34,136 bases of DNA from Hydrogenophilales bacterium (lineage in GTDB: Bacteria; Pseudomonadota; Gammaproteobacteria; Burkholderiales; Thiobacillaceae). Location: contig JAGXGP010000159.1 in NCBI GenBank assembly GCA_024636775.1, forward strand, positions 1-34,136, read 5' to 3'. Shown here piece after piece: positions 7,626 to 16,943 of the stretch (positions are counted from its first letter, which is position 1; each line of letters opens with the position of its first letter). The notes beneath the pieces are model-generated. The model was not told where the DNA came from. It did no database searches and worked only from the letters and a program-made list of their open reading frames with translations. The translations under genes and the position numbers were made by a program.

Positions 7626-7751
7626 ATGGATGTCCACCCCGACAAGCATCAAAGCCTCCCTGAGCGTCTGATAAAGGCGGCTGAAATTGAAATGGGCCGC
7701 ATCAATCTAGCTTTTCAAATACTCCAGCGTGCTTCTGCGGAAGAGTTTTAG
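7626..7751 (+). pseudogene. J-domain (DnaJ-like) 3' fragment
   Basis: A 42-codon frame not listed in the ORF track begins MDVHPDKHQSLPERL, continues KAAEIEMGRINLAFQIL, and ends in TAG at 7749-7751. HPD followed by K is the hallmark of J-domains. The following helix pattern (AE.EM.RIN.AF.IL) is the helix III consensus that normally reads roughly FKEINEAYEVL. Helices I and II before HPD are missing, because an in-frame stop precedes the ATG. It is therefore taken as the remnant of a DnaJ-family protein whose 5' end was deleted. It directly follows the E2 relic. Confidence 0.45.
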
Positions 7752-8055
7752 GGTATTAACGCGTGTGAGGTGGAACAGGCGCCATAATCTTCGGGCGTGT
7801 GGCCCGAACCCAAGTGCTTTTCCGCAAATCCATTGACCATGCCGCGAAGCGCAACGCCTCGTCAGTTTGTAAGCCAGTGGCACAAGGTCACCTCATATCA
7901 CTAGGAAAATTACGTCAGAGGCCTCGAGTCGATTACCTCAAGACTTCCTTAATGGAATGGCGACCCGAGATAGGGTTACCAGAATTTCTAGGGTGGTTAC
8001 TGAAATTCCTTTGTCCCGACAACACCTCACAACAGGGGTCACTCGTAAAATAACT

Positions 8056-8083
8056 ATTTAACATAATATACATTATGCGAATT
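8056..8083 (-). other. dif: dif site: XerC/XerD chromosome dimer resolution site
   Basis: Read on the minus strand, the 28-mer consists of an 11-base XerC arm AATTCGCATAA, a 6-base centre TGTATA, and an 11-base XerD arm TTATGTTAAAT. The centre and XerD arm are identical to E. coli dif. The XerC arm keeps the inner CGCATAA and differs from E. coli only in the outer bases (GGTG becomes AATT). As I recall it, this is the form seen in Neisseria (AGTTCGCATAA). XerC and XerD bind the two arms and, activated by FtsK at the septum, resolve chromosome dimers. The site marks the replication terminus. It lies in a gene-free, decayed stretch, as is usual. Confidence 0.93.
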
Positions 8084-8133
8084 CGATAAGATAAGTCGGC
8101 AAGAATTGCCCGCGCCAAATGTTGGAACAGGAA

Positions 8134-8190
8134 CAACCTGCCAACTAACAACTTAAGGTTGCCAAACATCACAAGTGCAACCTGCCAACT
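8134..8190. repeat. Short direct repeat CAACCTGCCAACT near dif
   Basis: The 13-mer CAACCTGCCAACT occurs at 8134-8146 and again at 8178-8190, 44 bases apart start to start. Between them lies AAGGTTGCC, which is partly the inverse of the repeat (AACCT/AGGTT). The pair is about 50 bases to the right of dif. It could be binding sites for a terminus protein or a deletion scar; the sequence alone does not tell. Confidence 0.6.
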
Positions 8191-8474
8191 CAGACTTCGT
8201 TAAAACAATAACTTACAGAGCGTTAACTCACGACGTTTTGAACCGGCCAATGTGGGTCGGGCTGCCAAGCCTGCACTATTAATGCTGCTGAGTTAATTTA
8301 AGGCGAATCGATATGATCATGGATGACGAGGGAAGATTTAATTCAAATTGCGATTTCACTAGACCGATGGCACACGGGATTAATTTTGATCGCTAACTAT
8401 TTGATTCTTCAAGGTTGCGATTGGGTGCGTGTAGAGGTACCTTCACTTCTTTAACATCAACTATCGGATAAGCC

Positions 8475-8858
8475 ATGAACCTTGAGAAGGTCGTGTTTGG
8501 TTTTTTCATCATCCTGGCGATGACCCTCAACTTCGGCTTCGTTCTCGGCGATCTCGACAATCCGGCGCATCACCATGTGTATGAGTTATTTTTCGCCATC
8601 ATCGTCAATCTCATTGCCACGGTGCTCAAGTTTGGCGAACGCACACAGATTGGTGCCATTCACCTGGCCAGCAGTCTGGTGGCCGATCTGGGGCTTCTGG
8701 CCGCCGCCTGGGTCTGGGCCTCGGCCGTCTATATCAATGGCACGGGCCTCACGCCAGATGTCACTGCCAGCATTGTTTCACTGGCCGCCGGCGCCCTGGC
8801 CGCCAACATTCTGTCGGTCGTCATGCTGCTGATCGAAACCGTAATGTTCCGGCGCTGA
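8475..8858 (+). CDS. DUF6394-like four-helix membrane protein paired with a K+ channel
   Basis: This 127-residue protein is almost entirely hydrophobic. Helices are visible at VFGFFIILAMTLNFGFVLG, YELFFAIIVNLIATVL, LASSLVADLGLLAAAWVWAS and SIVSLAAGALAANILSVVMLL. The polar loop LDNPAHHHVYE sits between the first two. It resembles the small membrane proteins annotated DUF6394, which I recall lying directly upstream of RCK-domain channels. The stop is followed immediately by the start of such a channel (one base between), so the two are co-transcribed and probably translationally coupled. It may be an accessory subunit of that channel. That role is inferred from position only. Confidence 0.75.
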   Translation: MNLEKVVFGFFIILAMTLNFGFVLGDLDNPAHHHVYELFFAIIVNLIATVLKFGERTQIGAIHLASSLVADLGLLAAAWVWASAVYINGTGLTPDVTASIVSLAAGALAANILSVVMLLIETVMFRR

Positions 8859-8859
8859 A

Positions 8860-10584
8860 ATGCACAACACGTTGTTCCTGATTCTGCGGCGCATGCGTGT
8901 GCCGCTGATTTTCCTGATCCTCAGCTATGCCATTTCCATCCTTGGCATGACCCTGATCCCCGGGGTCGATGCACAAGGGCGGGACGCGCCCCCCATGGGC
9001 TTTTTTCATGCCTTTTATGTCGTGAGTTTTACCGCCACCACCATCGGTTTCGGCGAACTGCCCGGTACCTTCAGCGAAGCCCAGCGCGCATGGATTACCG
9101 CCACGATTTACATGACGGTCATCGTCTGGCTCTACAGCATTGGCTCCATCCTGAAACTGTTGCAGGATCCAGCGCTCATACGCGCGGCCAAGGGCAACCG
9201 GTTTGCAGCCAAGGTCAAGCACTTGCGCCAGCCTTTTTATCTGATCGCAGGGTGTGGCGAGACGGGGGCGCTGCTGATGCACGCCCTGGACAGTCGTAAC
9301 CAGCAGGCGGTGATATTGGACATCGACCCGGATCGGGTTGGCACACTGGAACTGGGTCAATACCAGTGGGACATCCCTGCTTTCACTGCCGATGTCAGCC
9401 TGCCTGAAAACCTGCTTACGGCGGGTCTGAATCATCCACATTGTGCGGGCGTCATCGCGCTCACCAATGATGATCGCGCCAATCTGAGTGTGGCGGTCAC
9501 CACCAAGCTGCTGCGCCCGGAACTGCCAGTCCTGTGTCGGGCTGACTCCCTGGAAACGGCGGCCAACATGGCCTCGTTCGGCACCGATGAAGTGGTCGTC
9601 GCGTTCGAGGTTTTTGGCGAGCACCTGGCCAAGGCGGTCAATACCCCGGGCCACCACCTGCTTTACGAATGGCTGACCAGCGTTCCCGGTGACCCGCTCG
9701 TCGAACCACTGGAGCCACCTCGGGGCAAGTGGGTGTTATGTGTTTACGGCCGTTTCGGCAAGGCCATCGCCCATCACCTGAAACGGGCCGGCATCGAACT
9801 GGTGGTGGTAGAGGCAGCCCCGGACAAGACTGACTGTGACAACTGCATCATCGGCAACGGTACCGAAGCGCGCACCCTGATGGAAGCCGGCATCGACGAG
9901 GCGGTGGGCATCGTCGCGGGCACCGACGACGATATCAACAACTTGTCGATCGCCATGACCGCGCGTGAACTCAATCCAAAACTTTTCACGGTATTGCGCC
10001 AGAATCGCCATGCCAACGCGCAGCTATTTCAGCGCTTTCATGCCAGCGTCACCATGCAGCCTTCCAGCATTGTCGCCCATGAGTTTCTGTCGTTGCTCAC
10101 AACCCCCCTGCTCTCCCGTTTTCTCAACCTGATTCGGGCCCGCGATGATGCCTGGGCCGATGTTTTGATCAGCCGCATCGCCGCTGTGCTTGAAAACTCG
10201 GTGCCTGAAGTGTGGGATGTGGAACTGTCCGGCACCCAAACCGAGGCGTTCTGGGAAGCCATGCGTGATAACACACCGGTTCCCCTGCGAGCACTTGTGC
10301 GCAGCCCTGTCGATCGGGACGAGGAATTGCCCTGCATTCCCCTGCTATTGAAGCGAGGCGAAACCAGCATCCTCTTGCCGGAGCCGGAAACCGTGCTGCA
10401 ACTGGGGGATCATCTGCTGTTCTGCGGCGAGCGACGGGCGCAAAATCTGCAGACCCTGGGCCTCTACAACTTCAATGTACTGAATTATTTGCTCACCGGG
10501 CAGGACGCCCCCGGAGGCAAGGTTTGGCGCTGGATGGAGCAACTAGGGAGAAAAACCCCGGGCGCCAATAGCCCTGGCGCTTAA
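8860..10584 (+). CDS. Two-helix potassium channel with tandem RCK/TrkA-N domains
   Basis: The protein has 574 residues. Helix 1 spans about residues 14-34, and the pore loop with selectivity filter TTIGFGE is at residues 60-66. Helix 2 spans about 82-101 (TATIYMTVIVWLYSIGSIL). A first Rossmann-type RCK/TrkA-N domain begins near residue 125 (LIAGCGETGALLMHAL, with the acidic ILDIDPD strand end). A second begins near 290 (VLCVYGRFGKAIAHHL), where the glycine motif is degenerate. The C-terminal part includes a TrkA-C-like segment ending ETVLQLGDHLLFCG. It is expected to be a ligand-gated inner-membrane K+ channel. The filter GFGE differs from the canonical TVGYG, as in many prokaryotic RCK channels. 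It shares an operon with the DUF6394-like gene. Confidence 0.88.
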   Translation: MHNTLFLILRRMRVPLIFLILSYAISILGMTLIPGVDAQGRDAPPMGFFHAFYVVSFTATTIGFGELPGTFSEAQRAWITATIYMTVIVWLYSIGSILKLLQDPALIRAAKGNRFAAKVKHLRQPFYLIAGCGETGALLMHALDSRNQQAVILDIDPDRVGTLELGQYQWDIPAFTADVSLPENLLTAGLNHPHCAGVIALTNDDRANLSVAVTTKLLRPELPVLCRADSLETAANMASFGTDEVVVAFEVFGEHLAKAVNTPGHHLLYEWLTSVPGDPLVEPLEPPRGKWVLCVYGRFGKAIAHHLKRAGIELVVVEAAPDKTDCDNCIIGNGTEARTLMEAGIDEAVGIVAGTDDDINNLSIAMTARELNPKLFTVLRQNRHANAQLFQRFHASVTMQPSSIVAHEFLSLLTTPLLSRFLNLIRARDDAWADVLISRIAAVLENSVPEVWDVELSGTQTEAFWEAMRDNTPVPLRALVRSPVDRDEELPCIPLLLKRGETSILLPEPETVLQLGDHLLFCGERRAQNLQTLGLYNFNVLNYLLTGQDAPGGKVWRWMEQLGRKTPGANSPGA

Positions 10585-11114
10585 CCTTGAATGCGCTGAA
10601 TCAGGCGGCGGGCATCGATGAACGGATCATTCGGTGAAACTCTTCTCACCCAGGATTTTCAATTTTTGGATTCATTACTTTCCACCCGCAATCCAGATTT
10701 CGAGTGGCTGCCCGATTCACGCCCTTACTCCACGATAAGAACTTGACGACCAAGGCAATGAAACAAAATATCTAATAAGCACCATATCAACAATCAAGTA
10801 TCTGTTTGATTGCAGAAGATTATGTGGGTCAGTGATACTGCCGGATGTGGCTTTACGCCTTCTCGAACTATTCCTTGTCTGCGTGTACTTTTGCTTTTGG
10901 CCATTGGTCCGTTACGGCTCGCCAATTTTCCTGAATTTGTTGTGTGGCCGCACTTTCACGAATTGCAGGAATACCTATTCAGCTCTGTGTGAATAATGGT
11001 ATTGATAGTTGAAAACCTACAGCACGCCTTCAAGTATTGCCCCGAACGGCGTTCGTGCAACAATTCAATGAAAAGCATTGTGCCAAACCTTTTGATTCAC
11101 GAGACAAGCAAAGA
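10585..11114. other. Intergenic region upstream of parE
   Basis: About 530 bases contain no supportable gene. The 60-codon ORF 10810-10992 lacks a ribosome site and any family pattern. The ORF-track start for parE at 11037 lies in this region but reads non-family sequence. The parEC promoter is presumably here. The stretch is AT-richer than the genes around it. Confidence 0.4.
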
Positions 11115-13079
11115 ATGGCCAAGGATTACAACGCAGATTCGATCCAGGTTCTCAAAGGACTTGAACCCGTCAGGGCTCGCCCCGGCATGTACACCCGAAC
11201 CGACAATCCGCTTCATGTCATCCAGGAGGTAATCGATAACTCGGCAGACGAAGCGTTAGCGGGACATGCCACCCGGATCGGTGTCCGATTGTGTGTGGAT
11301 GGTTCGGTCAGGGTCAGCGATGATGGACGCGGCATCCCGGTAGACCTCCATCCTCAAGAAAAAGAGCCCACGGTCGTCGTGGTGCTTACCCGTCTGCATG
11401 CAGGCGGCAAGTTTGACAAGACCTCCGGTGAAGGCGCCTACGCATTCTCGGGTGGTTTGCACGGTGTCGGCGTTTCGGTAACCAACGCCCTTTCCACTCG
11501 TATGGTCGTGACGGTGAAACGTGACGGCGAGATCAACGAGGTTGAGTTTTCGGATGGCGGCAAGGTCAATAAAAAACTCACTGTCATCGGCAAATGTGCC
11601 AAGAAAGACACGGGTACAACGATCCACGTTTGGCCCGACCCAGTCTTTTTTGAATCCGCCAAAATTCCTGATCGTGATCTGGCCCGTCTGTTGCGCGCCA
11701 AGGCTGTGCTGCTGCCAGGGGTAACCTTCCGGCTTGAGATTGAGCGGAACGAAACCGTGGAGGAGCTGATTTACTGCTACCAGGGCGGACTATCCGACTA
11801 CCTGTCAGAGCAGGTTTCTCCAGAGGACGCGCTGGTTCCGATTTTTGCGGGCGAGTCCTACGCGGATGGCAACAACGGATTTGCCAAAGGAGAAGGCGCG
11901 GCATGGGCCGTGACCTGGGCGGAGTCCGGGAGCTTTTCGGAATCCTATGTCAATCTCATTCCGACCTTGCAAGGCGGTACGCATGAGGCAGGCCTGCGTG
12001 CCGGCGTATTCGATGCGGTGAAATCCTTCGCCGAACATCACGCCCTTTTACCGCGCGGTGTGCAACTACGCCAAGAGGATGTCAGCGGGCGCATGTCCTT
12101 TGTCCTGTCTGCACGAATCCTCGACCCGCAGTTTCAGGGACAGGTGAAGGAAAAACTCAACTCCCGCGAGGCCGTAAAGCTCGTATCGACAATGAGCCGC
12201 GATCCTTTCGAGGTTTGGCTCAATGCCCACGTTGAATATGGCAAGGCCATTGCCGAGATGGCGGCCAAGGCGGCAGCGGCCCGACTCAAGTCTGGACAGA
12301 AAACCGAGAAGAGAAAAACTTCCGGAGTGGCCGTGTTGCCCGGCAAGCTCACGGACGCAGCCGCGGATGACCCCGCGGTACGTGAAATTTTCCTGGTGGA
12401 AGGTGATTCCGCCGGCGGCAGCGCAAAGCAGGCACGAGACCGCGAAACGCAGGCCATCCTGCCTTTGCGCGGCAAGGTGATGAATTCATGGGAGACCGAC
12501 CCGAACGCGCTCTACGCCAACAAGGAGATCCACGACATCGCGGTCGCGCTCGGGGTGGAGCGGCATAAGTTGGGCGACCATCCGGACCTCAGCGGCCTGC
12601 GTTACCACAAGGTCGTGATCATGACCGATGCTGACGTCGACGGTGCACACATTTCCACCCTGCTGCTGACCCTCTTCTTCCGACACTTCCCGAAGCTGGT
12701 CGAGTTGGGGCACATCTATGTGGCGCAGCCGCCCCTCTATAGGGTGGACAGCCCGGCCAAAGGCAAGAAACCGGCCCGACGCCAATACGCGCTTGACGCC
12801 GGTGAGTTGACGGCCATCAAGGACCGTCTCCTGCTGGACGGGTTCAAGCCGGAAGCCATCGAGGTCGGCCGCTTCAAGGGCTTGGGTGAGATGAATCCTT
12901 CTCAACTCCGGGAAACCGCCATGGACCCGGCCACCCGACGTGTCCTCCCTGTGCTCGCCACACCCGATGAAATGCAGGAAGCCCTGAAGTTGTTCGACAT
13001 GCTGATGGGCAAGAGCGCAGCCGGTGATCGGCGCGACTGGATGGAAGCGAAGGGCAACCTGGTGGAGGCTGACGTATGA
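11115..13079 (+). CDS. parE: DNA topoisomerase IV subunit B
   Basis: This is the ATPase subunit of topoisomerase IV, which decatenates sister chromosomes. The family start is the ATG at 11115 ([20 protein letters not shown]), giving 654 residues; the track's earlier start adds non-family sequence. The GHKL ATP site is seen in [13 protein letters not shown], the DGRGIPV loop and [14 protein letters not shown]. The TOPRIM metal site appears as [13 protein letters not shown] and [11 protein letters not shown], and [11 protein letters not shown] marks the C-terminal region. It is called ParE and not GyrB because it lacks the long GyrB insertion and is fused in an operon with a ParC-type gene by an ATGA overlap. 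Its position about 3 kb from dif places it in the terminus. Confidence 0.93.
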   Translation: MAKDYNADSIQVLKGLEPVRARPGMYTRTDNPLHVIQEVIDNSADEALAGHATRIGVRLCVDGSVRVSDDGRGIPVDLHPQEKEPTVVVVLTRLHAGGKFDKTSGEGAYAFSGGLHGVGVSVTNALSTRMVVTVKRDGEINEVEFSDGGKVNKKLTVIGKCAKKDTGTTIHVWPDPVFFESAKIPDRDLARLLRAKAVLLPGVTFRLEIERNETVEELIYCYQGGLSDYLSEQVSPEDALVPIFAGESYADGNNGFAKGEGAAWAVTWAESGSFSESYVNLIPTLQGGTHEAGLRAGVFDAVKSFAEHHALLPRGVQLRQEDVSGRMSFVLSARILDPQFQGQVKEKLNSREAVKLVSTMSRDPFEVWLNAHVEYGKAIAEMAAKAAAARLKSGQKTEKRKTSGVAVLPGKLTDAAADDPAVREIFLVEGDSAGGSAKQARDRETQAILPLRGKVMNSWETDPNALYANKEIHDIAVALGVERHKLGDHPDLSGLRYHKVVIMTDADVDGAHISTLLLTLFFRHFPKLVELGHIYVAQPPLYRVDSPAKGKKPARRQYALDAGELTAIKDRLLLDGFKPEAIEVGRFKGLGEMNPSQLRETAMDPATRRVLPVLATPDEMQEALKLFDMLMGKSAAGDRRDWMEAKGNLVEADV

Positions 13080-15469
13080 CCAAGGCGGTTGAAATCCATA
13101 CCCTGGACCTCTTCGGGAACCCGGATGTAACGTCTTCCCAGTCCACGCCACCGCAGGTACCGCCCTCCCCACCCTCTTCTGGTGACGGCGGTTTGAGTGA
13201 TGAAGAAGGGCTTCCACTGGGAATTTATGCTGAACGCTGCTACCTCGCCTACGCGATGAGCGTAGTGAAGGGCCGTGCGCTGCCCTACGTCGAGGACGGC
13301 ATGAAGCCCGTTCAGCGCCGCATCCTCTTCTCGATGCGCGAAATGGGCCTGACGTCCAGCACCAAGCACGTCAAATCTGCGCGGGTGGTCGGCGACGTGA
13401 TCGGCAAGCTTCATCCCCACGGAGACCAGTCTGTCTATGACGCCATGGTCCGCATGGCCCAGGGCTTCACCCTGCGCTATCCGCTGATCGACGGCCAGGG
13501 CAACTTCGGGTCGCGCGATGGCGACGGCGCGGCAGCGATGCGCTACACGGAAAGCCGGCTGACCCCGATTGCAGAACTGCTCCTGTCGGAGATCGACATG
13601 GGCACGGTGGACTTCGTACCCAACTACGACGGTGCCTTCAGGGAACCCGCCCTGCTTCCGGCCCGGCTGCCCATGCTCCTGGCCAACGGCGCATCCGGCA
13701 TCGCCGTCGGTATGCGCACCGAAATCCCCTCACATAACCTCCGAGAGCTGGGATCGGCCGCGATCGCCATTCTCAAAAAGCCTGATATCTCACTGGATGG
13801 GGTCTTGCAACATGTTCCAGGCCCTGATTTCCCCGGCGGAGGTCAGATCATCACTTCCGCCATCGATCTTCGCTCGGTGTATGAATCGGGTCGAGGGAGT
13901 GTACGTGTTCGTGCGCGATGGACGGTGGAACAACTTGCACGCAGCCAATGGCGAATCGTTGTCACCGAACTGCCACCTGGAATCTCCACGGCGCAGGTGC
14001 TGACCCAGATCGAGGCACTCGCCAATCCGCAAGCCAAGACCGGCAAGAAGGAGCTGTCGCCGGAACAAAAGAACCTCAAGCAGGCGACCCTCGCCCTCCT
14101 GGATGTCGCACGCGATGAATCGGACGAAGGCAATCCAGTGCGCCTGGTCATGGAGCCCCATTCGCGTAACCAGGATCCCGACGCTTTTATGCGCTTCTTC
14201 CTGGCTCAGACCGGCATGGAAACCAATGTGGCGGTCGACCTGACGGTGGTCGGGCGTGACGGTCGCCCCGGACAAAAAGGGCTAGTGGCGTTGATCGCAG
14301 AATGGGCGGGCTTCCGGGTCGACACGGTGCGCCGTCGCACCCAGTATCGACTCGAAGCAGTGAACCGTCGCGTCCATATCCTGGAAGGACGCCTGACCAT
14401 CCTGCTCAACATCGACGAAGTGATCCGGGTCATTCGAGAGTCGGATAATCCCAAGGTCGACCTGATGGCCGCTTTTGATCTCTCCGAGGTGCAGGCCGAG
14501 GACATCCTGGAGATTCGCCTGCGCCAACTGGCCCGGCTTGAATCCATCAAGATCGAGAAGGAACTGAAGGAACTGCTGGGTGAACGCGGCGAACTCAACC
14601 GCATCCTTGGCGATGGCAATGCCTTGACGTCTCTCGTCATCGACGAGATCCGCGCTGACATGAAAAAATACGGCGATGACCGCCGCACCCGCATCGAGGC
14701 AGCGCAGGCGGTTACCGCTTCAACGACGAGCGAAGAGTCCATCGTGGACGAACCGGTAACCGTCATCGTGTCACTGAATGGCTGGCTTCGCACCCGGCAA
14801 GGCCATGGTGTCGACCGGGGATCCATCCAGTACAAGGCGGGCGATGGAGAAATGGCGGTCATCGAAACCCGGACGGTGAATCCGCTCATCCTCATGGACA
14901 GCCGCGGCCGCACGTATACGCTTCGTATCACCGACTTGCCTTCCGGTCGCGGCGATGGGGTTCCGTTCACCAGTCTCGTTGATCTGGCCAAGAGCGCGAA
15001 GCTGATTCATGCCCTTTCGGCACCGCCAGAATCCCGTTGGCTGGTATCAACCACGTTGGGCTACGGATTCATTGCCAAGTGTGCCGACATGGCGTCCCGG
15101 CAACGGGCTGGCAAAGCATTCATGGTAGTTGAGGAAGATCAAACTCCCCTGCCCCCAGTTCCTACAACAGGCGACTGGGTTGCGGTTGCAGCAAGCAACG
15201 GCAAAGCCCTGGTGTTCCCCATCGATGAAGTCAAGGAAGGCACGGGCGGCAAGGGCGTGCAGCTGATCAAGCTCGACGAAGGCGAAAAGATGATGGCGCT
15301 GACTGTATTCGACGGCCAGACCCTGATGGTGGAAGGCGCCGTAAAGGGAAAACGCAACGCCAAACTGAAACTGTCAGGCGAGAATCTGGAGCGCTACCGG
15401 GTCCACCGAGCGAAGAAAGGCTGCCTCCTGGAGAAAGGGATGGTGGCGAGCAGGCTCTGGACAGATTAA
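13076..15469 (+). CDS. parC: DNA topoisomerase IV subunit A
   Basis: This is the DNA-cleaving subunit, 797 residues. A proline- and serine-rich N-terminal extension of about 45 residues precedes the family core, which starts at [21 protein letters not shown]. The active-site tyrosine is Y157 in AAAMRYTES. The quinolone-determining segment reads [12 protein letters not shown]: the position of E. coli Ser80 is Gln118 and that of Glu84 is Asp122. A GyrA-like coiled-coil segment ([14 protein letters not shown]) and a reduced C-terminal beta-pinwheel follow, without the GyrA box, as expected for ParC. The gene starts within the parE stop (ATGA). On the right of dif it is transcribed away from the terminus. 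Confidence 0.93.
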   Translation: MTKAVEIHTLDLFGNPDVTSSQSTPPQVPPSPPSSGDGGLSDEEGLPLGIYAERCYLAYAMSVVKGRALPYVEDGMKPVQRRILFSMREMGLTSSTKHVKSARVVGDVIGKLHPHGDQSVYDAMVRMAQGFTLRYPLIDGQGNFGSRDGDGAAAMRYTESRLTPIAELLLSEIDMGTVDFVPNYDGAFREPALLPARLPMLLANGASGIAVGMRTEIPSHNLRELGSAAIAILKKPDISLDGVLQHVPGPDFPGGGQIITSAIDLRSVYESGRGSVRVRARWTVEQLARSQWRIVVTELPPGISTAQVLTQIEALANPQAKTGKKELSPEQKNLKQATLALLDVARDESDEGNPVRLVMEPHSRNQDPDAFMRFFLAQTGMETNVAVDLTVVGRDGRPGQKGLVALIAEWAGFRVDTVRRRTQYRLEAVNRRVHILEGRLTILLNIDEVIRVIRESDNPKVDLMAAFDLSEVQAEDILEIRLRQLARLESIKIEKELKELLGERGELNRILGDGNALTSLVIDEIRADMKKYGDDRRTRIEAAQAVTASTTSEESIVDEPVTVIVSLNGWLRTRQGHGVDRGSIQYKAGDGEMAVIETRTVNPLILMDSRGRTYTLRITDLPSGRGDGVPFTSLVDLAKSAKLIHALSAPPESRWLVSTTLGYGFIAKCADMASRQRAGKAFMVVEEDQTPLPPVPTTGDWVAVAASNGKALVFPIDEVKEGTGGKGVQLIKLDEGEKMMALTVFDGQTLMVEGAVKGKRNAKLKLSGENLERYRVHRAKKGCLLEKGMVASRLWTD

Positions 15470-15647
15470 TCCTATCTTTTAGGCTCATCATCCGCCTCCC
15501 GCCGCTGGAGGACATTTTCAGCGGCCACAAATTGCGCCATCCCCTGTAATTAACTAGGCTGAACAAAAACATTCCGAAGAGAGTGTCGCCACGCGAAGCG
15601 CAACCAAGCACGCGTGCCCTACAAATCAGCCAGATGAAAGAGGCGCC

Positions 15648-15974
15648 ATGGCCCTGACCTATTCAACTTCGGCATTGCCGGAGCAACAACGTAGCACTTG
15701 GGTGAACGTCTATCAAAGTGTACGTAAGTGCAGCGAGGAACTCTGTGCACCGTTGTCTCCCGAGGATTACGTGATCCAGACAGTGCCCGAAGCCAGCCGC
15801 AGCCCGCTGGCGTATTACACTGAGCTAACCGCCAGCAGGCGGGTATGCGCATCCATGCAAGCGCCAAGAGCCTGTTCCAGCGACACACCGCGCGTCAAAC
15901 CAACATTCATTGTCGAACTTGATCTCCTCAACCATGGCCTCCTTCATGGTCTCCTTCTGATATTTCTTGATTGA
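15648..15974 (+). pseudogene. egtB-like (ergothioneine-type sulfoxide synthase) N-terminal fragment
   Basis: The ORF begins at ATG after GAAAGAGG. Its first 50 residues include WVNVYQSVRKCSEELCAPLS and PEDYVIQTVPEAS. This is the N-terminal DinB-like helix of EgtB and SenA-type enzymes, which normally continue PxxWHLAHTTWFFE. Here the similarity stops at PEAS (about 15795), and the metal-ligand histidine segment is missing. The rest of the ORF looks like random translation and ends at 15974. No catalytic FGE-like domain follows in any frame. The break coincides with an imperfect palindrome (GCTGGCG and CGCCAGC, about 15812-15841). It is taken as a truncated pseudogene. Confidence 0.6.
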
Positions 15975-16502
15975 AAGTCCAATTTTGGCAAGAGCTTTCG
16001 GCCTGCTTTGGCCGAGCTGCCACACCACAATCGATTTAATCTGTTGCATCCATCAATTGAATCCGCAGTCGAAAGCACGCGTTCGACGTGAACCCTGATC
16101 AGCGCCAGTTCAAGACCATATAGCGGACCCAATTGGCTGAAAATCGCCGGATGATTCGGCCCACTATGGAACGTTCAGCCGATAGCGCTTCGACTTTTTG
16201 CACCTGTACCTTGATCAGCACCCATTCCTGCTCCCAATAAAGACAAACTTTTTCATACGATAAATGGGGTCGGCCAGATGCGTTGTTATCGTTATACGAG
16301 CAAACAAAAATTACGAGGCAGTGCTATGGGTTGTTAACTGACACACCGATGTAACTTCGTAGCACTCATTACGACCAATACACTCTTCGAGTCAGGCAAA
16401 CCAAATAATGACCTTGTCATAAAGGGTTTCTACAATGATGTAATATATTTAACGGCCTATAAAGCCATACAAATTCATAAATTTAGATAGGGAAGCTGCA
16501 TT
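15975..16502. other. Intergenic region upstream of the secretion operon
   Basis: About 530 bases contain no supportable gene on either strand. The minus-strand ORF 15825-16049 is not recognisable. The last 100 bases are clearly AT-rich (TGATGTAATATATTTAAC), and TTGTCA occurs at about 16416. Promoter elements for the gspG operon are likely here, but the spacing between TTGTCA and the nearest TAATAT is too long for a confident sigma-70 call. Confidence 0.4.
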
Positions 16503-16931
16503 ATGTTGTCACCTGTTTTGCTACCCAGCCGTGCCCACGGCTTTACGCTGCTTGAACTATTGGTAGTGTTGGTCATTTTGGGCTTGCTCGCAGGTTATGT
16601 AGCGCCGAAGTACTTTTCGCAGATTGGTAAATCTGAGGTTAAAACGGCACGTGCGCAGGTCATCGCACTGGAAAAAGCACTCGACCAATACCGTATCGAC
16701 ACGGGACATTACCCCAGTAACGAACAGGGACTGACGGCACTGAATGCCAAACCCGCTAATGAGCCTCGCTGGGAAGGCCCCTATCTGAGAAAAGCCGTGC
16801 CTGACGATCCCTGGGGCAAGCCGTATCAATACAGGATGCCGGGTGAACACAGCGAGGTAGACATCTATTCATACGGCCGCGACGGCACCGCCGGCGGCAG
16901 TGATGATGGTGCAGACATCGGAAACTGGTAA
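16503..16931 (+). CDS. gspG: Type II secretion system major pseudopilin
   Basis: This is the major subunit of the periplasmic pseudopilus. The leader MLSPVLLPSRAHG ends in the prepilin-peptidase cleavage site G|FTLLELLVVLVILG, with the conserved glutamate at mature position 5. The C-terminal domain has the GspG hallmarks: TGHYPSNEQGLTAL, GPYLRKAVPDDPWGKPY, and the calcium-site region IYSYGRDGTAGGSDDGADIGNW. At 142 residues the length is standard. It is the first gene of a run of ten co-oriented genes, 12 bases before gspF. No prepilin peptidase gene is present in the window, so one must be encoded elsewhere. Confidence 0.95.
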   Translation: MLSPVLLPSRAHGFTLLELLVVLVILGLLAGYVAPKYFSQIGKSEVKTARAQVIALEKALDQYRIDTGHYPSNEQGLTALNAKPANEPRWEGPYLRKAVPDDPWGKPYQYRMPGEHSEVDIYSYGRDGTAGGSDDGADIGNW

Positions 16932-16943
16932 GCAACCCACTTT

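Larger units (their letters stand above)
7752..8474. other. Gene-free terminus region containing dif
   Basis: About 720 bases contain no supportable gene. The ORF 7799-8053 has no ribosome site or family resemblance. The stretch becomes AT-rich around 8040-8100 where the dif site sits. It also holds a 13-base direct repeat (8134-8146 and 8178-8190) and a small inverted repeat GAATTTC/GAAATTC at about 7981-8008. The promoter of the downstream DUF6394 gene must lie near 8400-8460. Confidence 0.6.

Noticed and set aside
7799-8053. 84-codon ORF left of dif
   Set aside because: It has no start signals or family pattern and ends at the edge of dif; it lies in decayed DNA.
10560-10582. GCGCCA/TGGCGC hairpin at the end of the potassium channel gene
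   Set aside because: It lies inside the coding sequence and lacks a T-run.
10810-10992. 60-codon ORF upstream of parE
   Set aside because: It has no ribosome site and no similarity pattern, and does not extend into a recognisable protein.
15800-15850. tRNA-like words (GGTTAGCTCAGT on the minus strand)
   Set aside because: The D-arm-like string is not followed by an anticodon arm or T-arm. The palindrome explains the resemblance.
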